Shown in pieces: positions 34,518-46,675 of a stretch of DNA of 64,000 nt (position 1 is the stretch's first letter; every line of letters starts with the position of its first letter). The position numbers and the translations under genes were made by a program. The notes under the pieces were generated by a model. It was given only the letters and a program-made list of their open reading frames with translations. It was not told the origin of the DNA and searched no databases. This DNA comes from Amblyornis subalaris (taxonomy: Eukaryota; Chordata; Aves; Passeriformes; Ptilonorhynchidae), in contig JACAXG010000007.1 in the NCBI GenBank assembly GCA_018881555.1, forward strand, positions 11,513,235 through 11,577,234, read 5' to 3'.

Positions 34518-35046
34518 GACTGTCTGCCTGTACTGGGCACTGGTGAGGCCACACCTCCAGTGCTGTGTCCAGTTCTGGGCCCCTCACTACAAGAAAAANA
34601 TTAAGGGGCTGGAGCATGTCCAGAGAAGGGCAACAGAGCTGGGGAAGGGTCTGGAGCACAAGTCTTACGAGGAGCAGCTGAGGGAGCTGGGAGTGTNTAT
34701 TCTGGAGGAGACTGAGGGGGATCTTATTGCTCTCTAAAATTACCTGAAAGGAGGTTGTTAAAGTTAGGGGTCAGTCTTTTCTCCCAGGTAACACATGACA
34801 GGACAAGAGGAAATGGCCAGAGGAGGTTTAGATTGCATATTAAGAAAAATTTTTTCTCTGCAAGGGTGGTCAGTCTTTGGAACAGGCTGCCCAGGGAAGT
34901 AGTAGAATCTGCATCATTCTAAGAGTTTAAAAACTATGTCTGTGTGGCACTTAGGGACGTGGTTTAGTGGTGATCATGGTGGTTCTGGGTTAGTGGTTGG
35001 ACTCTGTGCATCTTAGAGGCTTTTCCAACCTTAATGATTCTATGAC
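34518..35046 (+). mobile_element. CR1 LINE fragment with end of ORF2
   Basis: Longest CR1 in the window. The frame at 34525-34700 encodes the C-terminal tail of the CR1 reverse-transcriptase [23 protein letters not shown], then [18 protein letters not shown] and [10 protein letters not shown], followed by [11 protein letters not shown] and a stop at 34737. Two Ns interrupt it. The 3' untranslated part includes the TGACAGGACAAGAGGAAATGG block near 34796, GGCTGCCCAGGGAAGTAGTAG near 34883, and ends TTCCAACCTTAATGATTCTATGA at 35046. It shares all its blocks with the copy at 5.9 kb. The 5' end is truncated, and only the extreme C terminus of the polymerase frame remains. Confidence 0.96.
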
Positions 35047-37980
35047 TTCCCACTCATTTTTTTTTTCCCTAGATTATGAACTTCCTAAAAAACTGAAGTG
35101 ATGCCTGTCTGTGCCATAGCTTCCTAGACCTTACCCATCACCCTGATGCAGTTTCAGTGCTCTGTCAGTGTGGCAGAGCCTTGTGNGTGCACTGCCTGCA
35201 GAGTCCGTATGCTGAGGTGTGTTCCATCTACATATTCAAGGTTGGGAATGCAGCCTGGACGTGAAGGGTGAGGTCTGATCTCCTTCATCTGTTTTACTCA
35301 ATTTAGGTGCTGAGGCCCTCTTTGCAAAATTAAACAGTAGTCTGAGAAGAAACATAATTACATCTTTATGCAGTTGCTACACAAGTTACGCAGAGGCTGT
35401 GAGGACAAGCATCATTTCTNCTGGCCTGCCTTCTTGGCAAGCAGTTTGCTTTTTGTACATGCTTTTGGTCGCTTCTGTCTGGGTCAAGATGAATCACTCC
35501 CTGAATTCCCCTGACTGTATTTGCTCCGTCTCTGCTGACTATAAAAGGAGCCTGGTGAGTATTTAGGCTGCTGATGGCTCTGTTTTAGACACCAGCCCTT
35601 GGGCAGCAGAATCTTTTGTCTTCAACTCATTAGCCCGAAAACTGCTGGGAAATGACAGTCTGAATGCCAGGAACAGGGGAACCGCTCTGTCAGCCCGCAG
35701 CTGTGCCACCCCAGGAGGTGGAGAGGCAGGTAGGCATGGGGGCTGCAGCCCCTCCCATCCCTCCTTCTGCATTTAATGTGCCCAGTGGGAAGCTCCTCCT
35801 GATACTTGTACCCCAAAATTTGGTTTCCCCTGGGCAAACCTACCTGTCAATCAGGGCTGTGCCCGCAGGTCAGCTAAGTAGGGTTCTCCATTACGAACCC
35901 TGTAGGGTCCCTGACCTGGGGTTCTGGGCAGCTATTGGTCCTTGAGAGGGTCTGGGNTTACAAAGACATATTGTGTAAGACTGGCAAAGTATCAAGTTGC
36001 AGCAACTTTCCCATGAATTAAACTATTGACTGCAGGAGCAAAGAGCTTATCTTCCAGTCTTACTACTGGAATGGATATGCCATAAGCATTCAAGAAATAC
36101 ACTCTTTAAAGATATATACTGCATAAAAATTCATAGCTGTTCGGTTACAGCGTGGTGCAAGAGCTATGCTTTGAATTCCAGCAAGCTGGGAGCTGCTGGA
36201 GAAATTGTTCANCATGGGGTGGGGTGGCAGGGAGCCGTTGGTAGCCCGTTCTCTGGTTTTCCTGCACTCCAGCATCCCCTTTCCCTGACAAAGGCAGCAG
36301 CTGTTGCTGCTGTACACAGATGTGGCAAAGTCCTCCAGGTAGGGAAGAGCTGCCACTCTGTCTGTGGAGCAGCTGCTCTTAAATGNTTATTTTCCTCTGT
36401 GATTTCCCCCAGCTCTGAGTCTTACTGATACCTCCTCGTATGGTGTCTGCCTCTTCTAGCTCTGAGTACTTCTTGCATGTCAGGGAGGCACTTCTACTTC
36501 CCTCNCTTCCTGAAGAAGTAAGAGCTGAAGGCCTTGCTCTAATTTTTGGAAGCCTCTCTGCAGTGTATCCAGTTTAATTTGTCTGTAGTGTGCTGGGTGA
36601 CCCATGAAAACAGGTATCCTCCTCTCTTCCCATGAACAGCTCCTCCACACACAAACTCTTGAGATCTCCAGATCTCCTCTATCTCATGCATTTTGATTAC
36701 TTCAGGGCATGAGTTTTCATGTTATTCAGGGAAAATTCCTTTTAATCTTTTATTTTGCACTTCACTTGCCCAAGTCAATACTTTTTTTTTGCTGTTACCT
36801 GCCTTGAATCTAGATGCCAGCAGAGTTAAAAGGTACTGGTTTGACTTTTTGACTTTCGNGATTTGGTCATATGGACTTCGATCCTGTTTTTGCTTTCCTG
36901 CATCTGCTTTTACACTGGATTTATATGTGCCTTCCATGNCTCGGCAAGGGCTAAGAAATTTTACCATAGTGTAGATGTGGATTNAGTTTTCCCATATTTC
37001 TGCTTCTTAGCTCTTAAGAAATCCCTTTACTTAGCACAACTGGTGATCTTTGCTACCTAGTTTCATCCAGGGAGGAAAGACATACCTCTATTAGTGTCTT
37101 TGCTAATCAAGCATCTTGGCTATAATTTTGTTTTGACTGAGCATTATTTTGAGATACTGCTTCCTGTACCATGATCTAGAAACTGCCTGGCAGGAATTGT
37201 GCTTTCAGGTGGCAACCCCCTGCTTTTCTGGGGTCTGCAGCTTTGCTATGTTCACAACCAAGTACCTGAGCTCACCCTTTTTATCACTGTTTTTACAGGT
37301 ACTGGTCCTTGTTCCAGTATCCTCCACACATCCTTCTGCTGACCATAAAGTTATAAAGTTATCTTTTCAGGTGGCAGATTTTTTTTTCAGAGAGAGGAAG
37401 TAATTTTCCAGAGGAAAAAGTCCTTATCTTTTAAATGAGAGGTTTGGGGGAAAGATAATCATTTCACATTCTCTAAAATGTCNTCATAGTCTTTTATTGT
37501 TGCAGATTCACAAAATACTTTATGTGCATGATCATCTTTCAGTAATCAAGGAGAAAATGAGTCATTATTTGGGTTAATGTATTTTAAACACTGAAAAACC
37601 AAGTTTTCCTTTTTGCATCCTGTAGCAATGTTGGACTCCTGTGCAAGTTTTGAGAGCCTAAAGAGATCAACCTCCTTCTGTCACTGTCACCTATTAGTGT
37701 TCAAGCACTTGTTTATTTTTTTAAGCAAAGGACAAAACTGAGCTAAAACCTTGACCAGACTGCTTTTTTTCTCTGACCAGAGTGGATCAGCTTTGGCCAT
37801 AAATCACCAAGCAGGCATTTNAGTTCTACTTTCTGTCTCAGTTTTCCTCAGCAGAACAGAGTAGTAATGGAGATTTTAGTTTTGGCAGTACTCTTGGTTT
37901 GACCACATTCCTGCTGCTTTGTTGACCATCACCAGTGATCTCAGGATGTCCTCACAGTCAGTGCTGGATGACCCTTTGCT
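35047..37980. other. Unremarkable stretch
   Basis: No gene recognised. T-run at 36781-36789. Frames under 100 codons on both strands are not protein-like. Confidence 0.5.
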
Positions 37981-38526
37981 GTGACCTGGCTCCTTAGATT
38001 GCTCTTAACCTGTTGGTTTGAGTTGTTTCCAAAGCTGTGTGTGATCTCTGTGAGCTGCAGNTATCATGAAAAGATGCTGTATGTCTGTTCTGAAGGACAA
38101 AAAGCATTTCTGACAGTGGTCTATTACATTTGGCNAAATGAGAAAATAGCACTGCGGGGGTGGTCTCAAATCAGGCTAACCAGAGAGGAAGTAAAAATTA
38201 AACATATAGATTTCAAAGGAGCAAACCCACGCCACGCTTGCAGTCTGGGGCACTTAGCATCTCTCCATTTAACCTGCAAACCTGTGTGGCTGTATTTATT
38301 TAATCTGCTTGCATCCAGGGACAGAAATACTGACAGGGACTCTGTGATNTTAAGGTTTGCAATTAGTCCTGTCTCCTGCTCTGAAGAGACTCTGGCGTCA
38401 CATCCCCTCTCCTGGTGGCTGCTTGGGTTGTGGGGCTTTCTGGTGTCTCACCCTGAGGAGAAGTTGCCATGTTTTTCCNTATCTGTGCCATCCCCTTGCC
38501 TCTTACCACGTCGTTTGATAATGTAA
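37981..38526 (+). other. Longest open frame in the window (181 codons), probably fortuitous
   Basis: It starts at a GTG and passes through four ambiguous bases, any of which may hide a stop. The translation has no domain, repeat or signal that I recognise and mixes hydrophobic and charged stretches at random. With about 7,000 stop-to-stop intervals in six frames of 64 kb, an opening of this size has a fair chance of arising randomly (rough estimate 0.2-0.3 expected). No splice or Kozak support. Not called a gene. Confidence 0.2.
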
Positions 38527-40670
38527 GTCTGATTTTGTCCCCTGACCTCAGTGAAATCAGTTTAAGCTGGTGGAAGGCTCAGTCAGAGCTTCAGCAGCCC
38601 CTGGTTTATCATCCATAGTACTTAGAATCGTATGACAGCAAGGACAAGGATGAGAGCTCTGGAAGAGCCGCTAAATCCAAGTGTGCAGCTGGGTCAGGAT
38701 GTGACCCCGACTGCGCAGAGCAGTACGTAGCACACGCACCCTGGCTGTCGATAACCAAACTGGTTTTACATCCTGACTTTAATGGTACGTCTTTCTAAGA
38801 GGGGTGGTTACTCCAAATGCTCCCTGTTGGCCTGCATTCCTGCTGAAGGCTATGTCTGGAATTACCCNCCACCCCTCCAAGCTGCTGATGGTCCTTTTAC
38901 TGCTGATTGCAGTATTAAGCTAGAAGGAAATAATTTTGCAAATCCTGTGCATCGCCACAAACGTGTCTTTAGTGTTACTAGGCAAGGTGTATTTTTAGTT
39001 GTGATAAGCTTTCTAAATGCAAACAAAGCAAGCAGCAAATTCTTCCTTTCAGCTGTAACAGTATTTTTATTTGTGTGACTTCGTGTGTGTCAGAAGAAAA
39101 AGAATTTCCTTTTATTTTACTTACTCCACTTAGTGTGGAAGAGATGGGAATACGTAGGCTGGTTTAATTCAGATGTCAAAAACTACTATGAGGAGTAAAC
39201 TGGTCACAAAAGAACGATATACAAGGTCTTTGAAAAGGAAGGAGAGCCCAAGCAGCAGTGTGTTTGAAAGGAAACCTGCACGGGATAAATTCCTCAGCAT
39301 AAATCCTTTGTAAGTTACTATTCTTGCAGTTTACGGCTTTGTTTAGTATCAGATTGCCTTCATCTTGCGGGCTTCTGCAACTGGAGTTTATCAGGATTGA
39401 GTGACATGAAAGTCTTTGCGTATTCATAAATTAGTATTTTTAAGACTTCCCAGTGGGACTTTTAACTATGCTTAGTCTGCTTATCCATTCAAATCCACCG
39501 CTACAGTGTTTAAAAACTTGAAATCATAACTGCATCTGAATTTCACCATGAAATAAAATATTGTAAGTGAGGACACATGTTAGCAATCAACACAAGGTCT
39601 TTCAAATGAGCCCTTGTGCTGCAGGATGGGAGGCTGTTTCCAGGGAAGTATTGACAGACCCTTGATCAGTTGAAGCCCNGGGCACTGAAATCCATCAGTA
39701 GGCACAGGGGTTAACGCAGAACAGGTTTCGGAGNTGCTCAGCGCTTTTCGGCGATGGACCAGATTATTTCTGTATCTTAGCCATAGCAGGCTGAGCTTCA
39801 TCAGGCTAGCTGTAAATCATGTCACGGGGAAGGTGCAGAGGTAACAGCAAGAAGAATTTGTTTAAAATGTGTGTGTGGAGCAATCACAGCTTTTTCGCAA
39901 TCTCCATGTGCCCCCGAGTGCTGACATTTTGACTGGCACTACATTTTTCATGTAAAAACAGGAGTTGNCTTGGATTGTTTGTCTTATCTCAGTCTTTTTC
40001 ATTTTCACGCAAGCTTTGGCCAGTCTGTAGGATTGCTGATTGAATTTGCTCAATTAACAGAGACTTTTGTGTTACAGAAATGAAAATTCATATTTTTAAA
40101 ATTTGTTGCTGGATAGCTAAAACGGCCAGCTGTGGATGAACTTTTCAGAAGATAAGAAACAATTGAGCGTCATGGCTGTGATTTTCCAGCAGACTGGAGA
40201 TCTCGTGGGTCACACTTATTAGATGTCCAACTTTTTTTTTTTTAAAATAAAATATTTTATTTTTAAAGGGCAAGTGTGTAGCATTTAAAAAAAGTATTCT
40301 AATGGCACATTGGTTTGCACACTGAAAGTAGTTGTTTTTGAAACAAGCAACTAGATGACTAAAGATGCTTGTTAGAATAAAGAGAAGTAGAAAAATCCAA
40401 GTATTTGTTGCAATACAGTAGAAGGGGGAAGCTCTGGGAAAAGTGATGCACTATAACACGAAGCACTGCAGAATGGAGGAGATGAAAATAAAGGCACAGG
40501 AATATCTTCAGAAAAAGCTGATGTCGTTGGCTATTAGAAAAAGAGAAATACCTCATCTGTTGTTTGTGGGGGCAGAGGGCAACTCGTAAAAATAGCAGGT
40601 AAATTTCTCTTTTAGTATTTTAAACNCTTAACAGGAATTCCGTGATTTGTAAAGCTCCAGGCCATGTTGT
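38527..40670. other. Unremarkable stretch
   Basis: A few CpG cluster at 38700-38750 without reaching island level. T/A homopolymers at 40231-40270. No gene or repeat family recognised. Confidence 0.5.
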
Positions 40671-40695
40671 TATACATATATGTGTGTATATATAT
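40671..40695. repeat. TA/TG microsatellite
   Basis: Alternating TA and TG dinucleotides. Simple sequence. Confidence 0.85.
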
Positions 40696-43600
40696 CAAAT
40701 TGAAATTATTTCTTCTTCTAAGTTGCTATGAAGTTTCNTAATTCATTTGGCATGCCTTGGCCACTACAATAGCAGAATAATAAGAGAGACCTCTGTTCCT
40801 GGTGTGTGTACATTATACTCTGCTGTGTAGCAGCCTGCATTTCCTAGCAGTACTCTTATCTTCTTCTCCTTTAAAGCAATACAATTTAACTTTGCAGGCC
40901 CTGTCATCCAGCAGTAATTTTCTGTCACTGCAGGATACCAATCCCCTGTTTGCAACTCAGATGCATTTTAGCACTTTACCTTGTTAGAACACATCATTGT
41001 TTGAGGGCTTATGTAGATGAGGGATCCCTAAGCTGAGACTCTTAAAACTGAACCCACTGTCTTGTTTCAAACATTCAGCACTATTTTCTACCACGGTTAC
41101 TTTATTTTGATCCTTGTCTTATATTTGCTTTTTGACAGATTGAAAAACAAGCAAAATGAATAAAAATCTAAAACCATTTTCTGACACCTCCCTATTTTTA
41201 AATCCTGTTGGTAGTTCTTGTCTTATAGCTAGGTTTGCGTGGGATCATTTAATGTAGTTTTCCCTAGACCACTAAGTTATATTTTTTACCCATTCATGAC
41301 CAAATTAGGTTTGATTTTATGTTTAACTTACTAGGACTAAGAGAAATAAAGCTGTAGAGAACACAAAAAGGACTCAAGAACAGTTAAAGTTGGAAAAAAA
41401 AAATGTGTGCAAGTAGGAGGACTTAAATAGGTTAAAGAAAATAAGAAGAAAACATGAAATGAGAGGGTAAAGAGAAACAGTAGGATCTTATGCAGANCAC
41501 TGAAATGCTCCATGTGCGTGCATCAGCTCCTGCTTTTTGCTTGTGGATGTGGGAAGTCAACTCAATACCACTGCTGACTTGTGAAGGATTGGAATTTAGC
41601 TCTAGCTGGGAGTTTCCCTTGGTTTATTGTTTTCTGTGTTAGGCTTGGGCATAAACTGGTGGAGAAGTTTGGAAATCTGTACCTCCTTGCTACACCACAG
41701 CTTGTTGACTTTCTAAGCAGCTTCATTGTTGCTAAATTCACTTTTCCTGTGATTCGATGTGATTTTTAGATTAACCATTTTCAAGTTTCTCTTCCTTTTG
41801 AAAAGACACATTGTATTACTGTTCTTTGAGCCCTGTGGAAATAGTAAAATAGGTGCCGTAAATAATAGATGAGTAAAAAAAAAACCTCCGTTAAAAGAAG
41901 TCAAGAATTCTTGATCTCTGCAAGATTAATCTCTCTCTCCTTGCACACCTGAAAAAAACCCACCCTGTGAGTCACTGTAACTTTTCAGTGCAAACAGACC
42001 AAGTCCCACATGTGTACTTGATTCTCAGTTTCTCCCCCTGCAAGTAAAACGTGNTTTTGCCCAGGTTGAAGCCCCATGCTCCCAAGCTGGCTTGTCAAGT
42101 TGTGCATTTTCACAGCCGTTCTATCTGCAGCAAATTGTCNCATCCAGAAGGTGCCTGTGGAGATTTGGGAGCACCCGTGCAAGGCTCCACATGTTTCTCT
42201 TTGCTCCACTCCCTCCTTCTGTCTCCAGTGTCAGCAGCTCTGAATCCCAGCATCCTTGTGTGTGCTGAGGAACACAACTAGGCACTGGAGGCTGGAGAAG
42301 CAAAGGAAAAAACTAACTTTGGTGCAGGTTTCCCTGAATGAAAAACTTTTCCTAGGAGCTGGCACTTGGTAGAAAGGCCTATGCAACTATGTGTTCTAAA
42401 ATGGACCCTGACCTTCTTTTCCTTGCTGCAGAGCTGGATCAAGCTCTGGTTCCTCTTTGAATGCTCTAAAGAACTGGTGTTCCTGTAATATACATGACAG
42501 TGAGCATAACTGGGAAAGGAATCCCTTCTCAAGTGCCTGTTCTTTTCTGTGGCTTTTTTTAGGGTGTGTTGTATTTCCTTACCTTCTAGGGTTTTTTTCC
42601 TTAAAAGTGNGAAGGGCTGGAAGCATGAAGCAATGCTTGGCAGTGTGGGGTCTTACAGGAGTATAGCATCACCAGCTGTGTGCCGCTTACAAAGATGGTG
42701 GTGGTGTGGGGTCAGAGCTTAAATTTGTGGTGCCTGGCATGGGTAGAGTGAAAAACATTGTACTGCTGGGGATGAGGCATCTGCAGCAGGAGGGGCCGTC
42801 ATTATCTGGCTCAGAGAATTTTGATTAAGGAAAGATGGGACAAAGGAAGAGCTATTTGAGCAAGTTGTCTTTTTTTTTTTTTTATATGAAACACATTGAC
42901 TGAAATAAATTTGGGGTGGAGAAACCAAATGGTAATTTTAANGATGCAGCAAAATGTAATGATGGAATGTAGTTCCTCGGGCTCCATTCCATCATAGCGT
43001 GTACCTTTAAAAACATGGGCTTCAGGGGGTAGGAATTGTAGCATCTATCTGTTCAGGCTTTTATTTGACATGGTTGGGTAGGCTATTGAATTCCTACTCC
43101 CTGCCTTTAGCTTAGCTGTGTACTATATGTTCTCCACAATACCTCAAGCTGAAAATTGATCTCTGGTCAATACTGCGTGATGATTCGAACCACTCCCGTA
43201 ATCAGCACNGCTCGTTGAATGAAATTCGTCGTGGGAGGCCTGATTATTGTCTCCGCCAGGACTAACCCTACTGAAAGGGCTATCAGACTGTCTGAATTTG
43301 GACACTTTGGACAACTGCCATCAGGAATTATCTATGCTTCCAGAAAGGGCTAAATTGAGCAGAGATGAAGTGCTGGTGTTTATTGATTTCCTTTTTTAAA
43401 AAAAAATCCTTTTTTTCTTTTTTTCCTTCACTCCTCCTGACTAGGTAGAGCAGAGGCAGCTTTAGGTACATGTTCTGGGCATTGAGATAGCATTGCTGCA
43501 GTGATGATGAATCTTTTTTGACCCCATGTCAAATTGTCTACAGCACACACTTTAAGGAAAGACCATTTGTCAAAAATACCATGGCATCTAAAACANCCTC

Positions 43601-44369
43601 GTGGTCCTCTTGGCTATATGCTGTGGACAAAGTAGAGCAGAAGAGTGCCATGGATGAGGCTGAGCACTTACCAGTTCATGTGTCAGCCTCAATACACAAG
43701 TTCTTGATGTACTGGAACGGGAAAGAGGAACTGAAACCTTCGAGTAAGTGCCTGGTGAGAGAGGGATTCACCATGCAAATATAGTTTCCATTAAGTCATC
43801 TGTCGGTACAGCCTTGTCTTATACGATGCAGCTTTCTGTCGCTGTATAAGCAGAAGGGATGCACTATACCAGCACAATNAGTGGCTTAGTAGCAGTTAAT
43901 AATATTTAAACACTTGACACTTGCTTGGGTAATACTTTTTATTTCTCCTAGAGTGTGTTCAGGAGTACAGCAGGTACAGAAGGTGAGTCAGATTTTTTTT
44001 TTTTTGCCTTGCCAGTGTAGAAAATTTCGGTTGTGCTGCTATGACCCGTATTGTGAGACCGTGTTTCATTCTACCAGAGCACATGCCACTGATCTTTATT
44101 AGAAGTGTATTTAAAATAACAATAATAAATGAAGTGCAAATAAAATGACATTTACTTCGTGGAATATTTTTAAAGTTAGTGTGTATCAGGGAATGCCNAA
44201 CTTTAATCATGGAAAACCAAAGGGAGGCTCACTGGTGAAACTACACCNCCGGGCACTGTTGCCTGCCTGCCTGAAGAGCTTTATGCAGTAACAGTGCATG
44301 GTCCAGGCTTGCTAATAGCACAGTTTTTCTTCCCAGTGACAACTCCTCTGCCTCTGNCTCCAGGACTTG
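40696..44369. other. Unremarkable stretch
   Basis: No supported gene. T14 at 42870-42883 and T runs near 43408 and 43991. The 88-codon frame 43518-43784 is mostly intact and ends by an octamer site (ATGCAAAT at 43773), but its product is not recognised and it carries an N. Confidence 0.45.
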
Positions 44370-44725
44370 GACTGAAATCTTAATCTTGTGGCAAAGCTCT
44401 CATTGACTTGTATGGACTTTGCTTCAGCTCCGTTTGATGGAGCACAGTGGAAGCTTTAAAAGCATTCAGGCCAAAGTCCCTTCACCAAGGCTGTTGTGCC
44501 TGTTTGTCACCAGATAACCCCATGTCTTTTAATAGAGTTAAAGCTTCGTGGGCAGGCTCTGCCCTTGCTTAATGCCATGGCATTGTTCCCATTGGCTTCA
44601 AAAGGAGGAGGCACTTAGACTGGGACTCTCAAAGGCCCTTAGGACCCTAAGTCCCATTCATTTCCTGATTTCAGTGGGACTTAGAGTTCTAAATCCCTTT
44701 GTGAATCCAAGCCATAATGCTCTAC
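44370..44725. repeat. Old palindromic interspersed-repeat remnant
   Basis: The text here alternates phrases of the type 'cattgacttg.atgga' and 'gatttcagtgggacttag', which recur widely in turtle, crocodile and bird genomes as ancient repeats. It contains a perfect 10-bp inverted repeat: CTAAGTCCCA at 44647-44656 and TGGGACTTAG at 44675-44684. The downstream AAATCCCTTTGTGAATC also fits that family texture. I cannot name the family with certainty. Boundaries are approximate. Confidence 0.4.
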
Positions 44726-46541
44726 TGTCTAGGCACAAGTATTAACAAGAGTTCTCTTTTTATCCTCTTAGCATGGTAAGCCTGGAAAGTGGAGCTCCGT
44801 GTTATCTTCCCTATGCTCCTGAAACAGGCTGAAAATATGTGTAGCTGTTTAAAGATGGAATTTATCTCCTTACTTGAGTCTGGATTATCATCTCTTCCAG
44901 AACTAGAAAAACAAACAAGTCTGGATGACCAAGCTTCTTTCTGAGCTGAAACTCTTCAGGATGGGTGTTGGGGTGGGGAACATGAGTGAAGGGGGAGGAG
45001 TACATCATTGCTTTAACCCCTTTCTGTCCTTCTCCCAGCCAGCTTGGTCCTTTGGGGTGTGCATGAAAATCATCTATGTGACAGACCCTTTCCATGCTGG
45101 TAACAATGCTTTGGAAGAGTCCTGTGCTGTAGTATCCCCAAGCACTTGATCCAGAGACCCTGGGTGGAAGCTAGGTACTCACTAGTGGGGCCATAAAAAT
45201 CAAACCCTCAGTAAGCAACNTTCCTGAGAGCCTCTTGCTGCCCTTCTTTCAATGCCAAATGAGTTTTTTGCATCTGCTTGCTCATTTCCAAATCTATTGA
45301 TAATGGGCCTGGTGCTCAGCTGATGCAAATTAGCTNAGTGCCACCACAATCAGGTCACTGCCTGTGTTTATTTATCTTGTCTGAGGAGCTGATACANCCT
45401 CTCTGGTTCTTCTGGTGTTAAACACTTTTCTCTCTGTAGCCNTCTTCTTCCATTCAAGAGCAATGTGAGTCTAGAAATGATTTTGAGTAAAAGAAAAAGC
45501 TGTACGATGTGTTATGTCAAGAGTAAATAATGTATAGGCTTACAGAGGATCTAATGATTAGTTGTTGGCATATATTCTTGATAGATTAGGAATCCTTATC
45601 CCATTAACGGGTCAACTCTTAGCCTCTGTGATAAATAGCTTTGATTGACAGAAAAGGAAAATGATGAGATGTATTCTCTTTGCTGTGATGATCCTAAGAA
45701 ATAAAGGATGTCTAGCTCTGAAAAATTCTTTCACCAAAGTGTATAAAACACCCAGTTGATCTATAGTTAGTGCAGGGACATGCTAGAGAGGTGCCACTCA
45801 AATCTTACCATTTACAGTAAAGCGTGTTTGCAGCAGGTAAGGCTTTAACTTAACTGATTTTGGGTCGATTTTCAAATCCCTAAAATATAAGGACTCGCCA
45901 TCTTCCATTGTTCCAGAGGGGCATGGGACAGTAGTACTTGTGAACTTAATGGGAATAGAGAACATAGCATGGTCTTGCATTTTGGGGGCTAGGNATAACA
46001 ACGTTGCTGGGCTTAATTCTGCTCCTCCCCTAGTGAGCCATCCTGCTGAGCCAGGATGAGCTTCCCCAGGGAGCACTGCAGTGTTGAATTTCTTTCTCCT
46101 TCTGTTGTGGATCACTGGTTTTAATGGCTTGTGCCACAGTTTTCTCTTCAAATGGGGCCATTCCTGCTTTTAATATAATTTTGCTAAAAATGAGNGAGTC
46201 CCGAGTGCTGCATGGAGTTTTGTAACTGGAGAGGTATTGATTACTGGGATTGTCAGAAGATTTTTGCATCCCTCAAGGGACGTGTATTCCTCCACGCTTG
46301 GTATCTGTTTGACTTCCTTGTATACCAGTTGGGTCTGAAGATCCTGAGAGGGGCTCAGAGCACAGCTCTGAAACAGTTGGATTTTCACAGGGCGTTCAGG
46401 GGGATGNTGGTGTTTTCCTTGCTGAATTACCAACTCATGCTGGCAGAGAGTGGCATTCCAGGAGGATGCACGAAGTACCTAAGCACAGCATTTAGCAGTG
46501 CTGGCCCAGACATCAGAGTGGGGAGGGCTGGCCTTGCAGTG
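44726..46541. other. Mostly unremarkable; possible further old repeat debris
   Basis: A composite octamer/homeodomain word ATGCAAATTAG lies at 45323-45333. The stretch 45805-46050 contains phrases (GGGCTTAATTCTGCTCC, GAACTTAATGGGAATAG) also reminiscent of ancient sauropsid repeats, and a 117-codon minus frame overlaps it with no recognised product. Confidence 0.35.
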
Positions 46542-46675
46542 GGCTCCAGACTGCAATTCAGATGACCTGTGCTCGCAGGCCATTGATTTTTCATCTGACC
46601 TTGCACGAGGTGCGTAACCTCCTCCTGCCCTGGTTGGCCATCTGCACCGCAGGGACAGCGCCACTGCCTCTTTCA
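46542..46675 (+). mobile_element. MIR-like SINE remnant
   Basis: Ancient amniote MIR elements carry, in order, a CCAGACTGC block, a TGACCTTGG..AAGTTACTTAACCTC block, TGCCTCAGTTTCC and CATCTGTAAAATGGGG. Here the matching order is CTCCAGACTGC (46544), TCTGACCTTGCACGAGGTGCG then TAACCTCCTCCTGCC (46594-46629), CTGGTTGGCCATCTG (46630-46644) and a GCAGGGACAGCG block. Divergence is high, as expected for MIR in birds. Similarity was judged from memory of the family, without alignment. Confidence 0.5.

Noticed and set aside
37981..38526. 181-codon open frame as a gene
   Set aside because: Starts from GTG, crosses four Ns that may hide stops, has no recognisable domain, and a frame this long is plausible by chance in 64 kb.
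38620..38700. Minus-strand CR1 3' end, from TAGAATCGTATGAC and AAATCCAAGTG
   Set aside because: Only isolated words match; the GGTTGGAA.GGACC block that should lie between them is absent.
45798..46151. 117-codon minus-strand frame as a gene
   Set aside because: Contains an N, overlaps repeat-like text, and no family is recognised.
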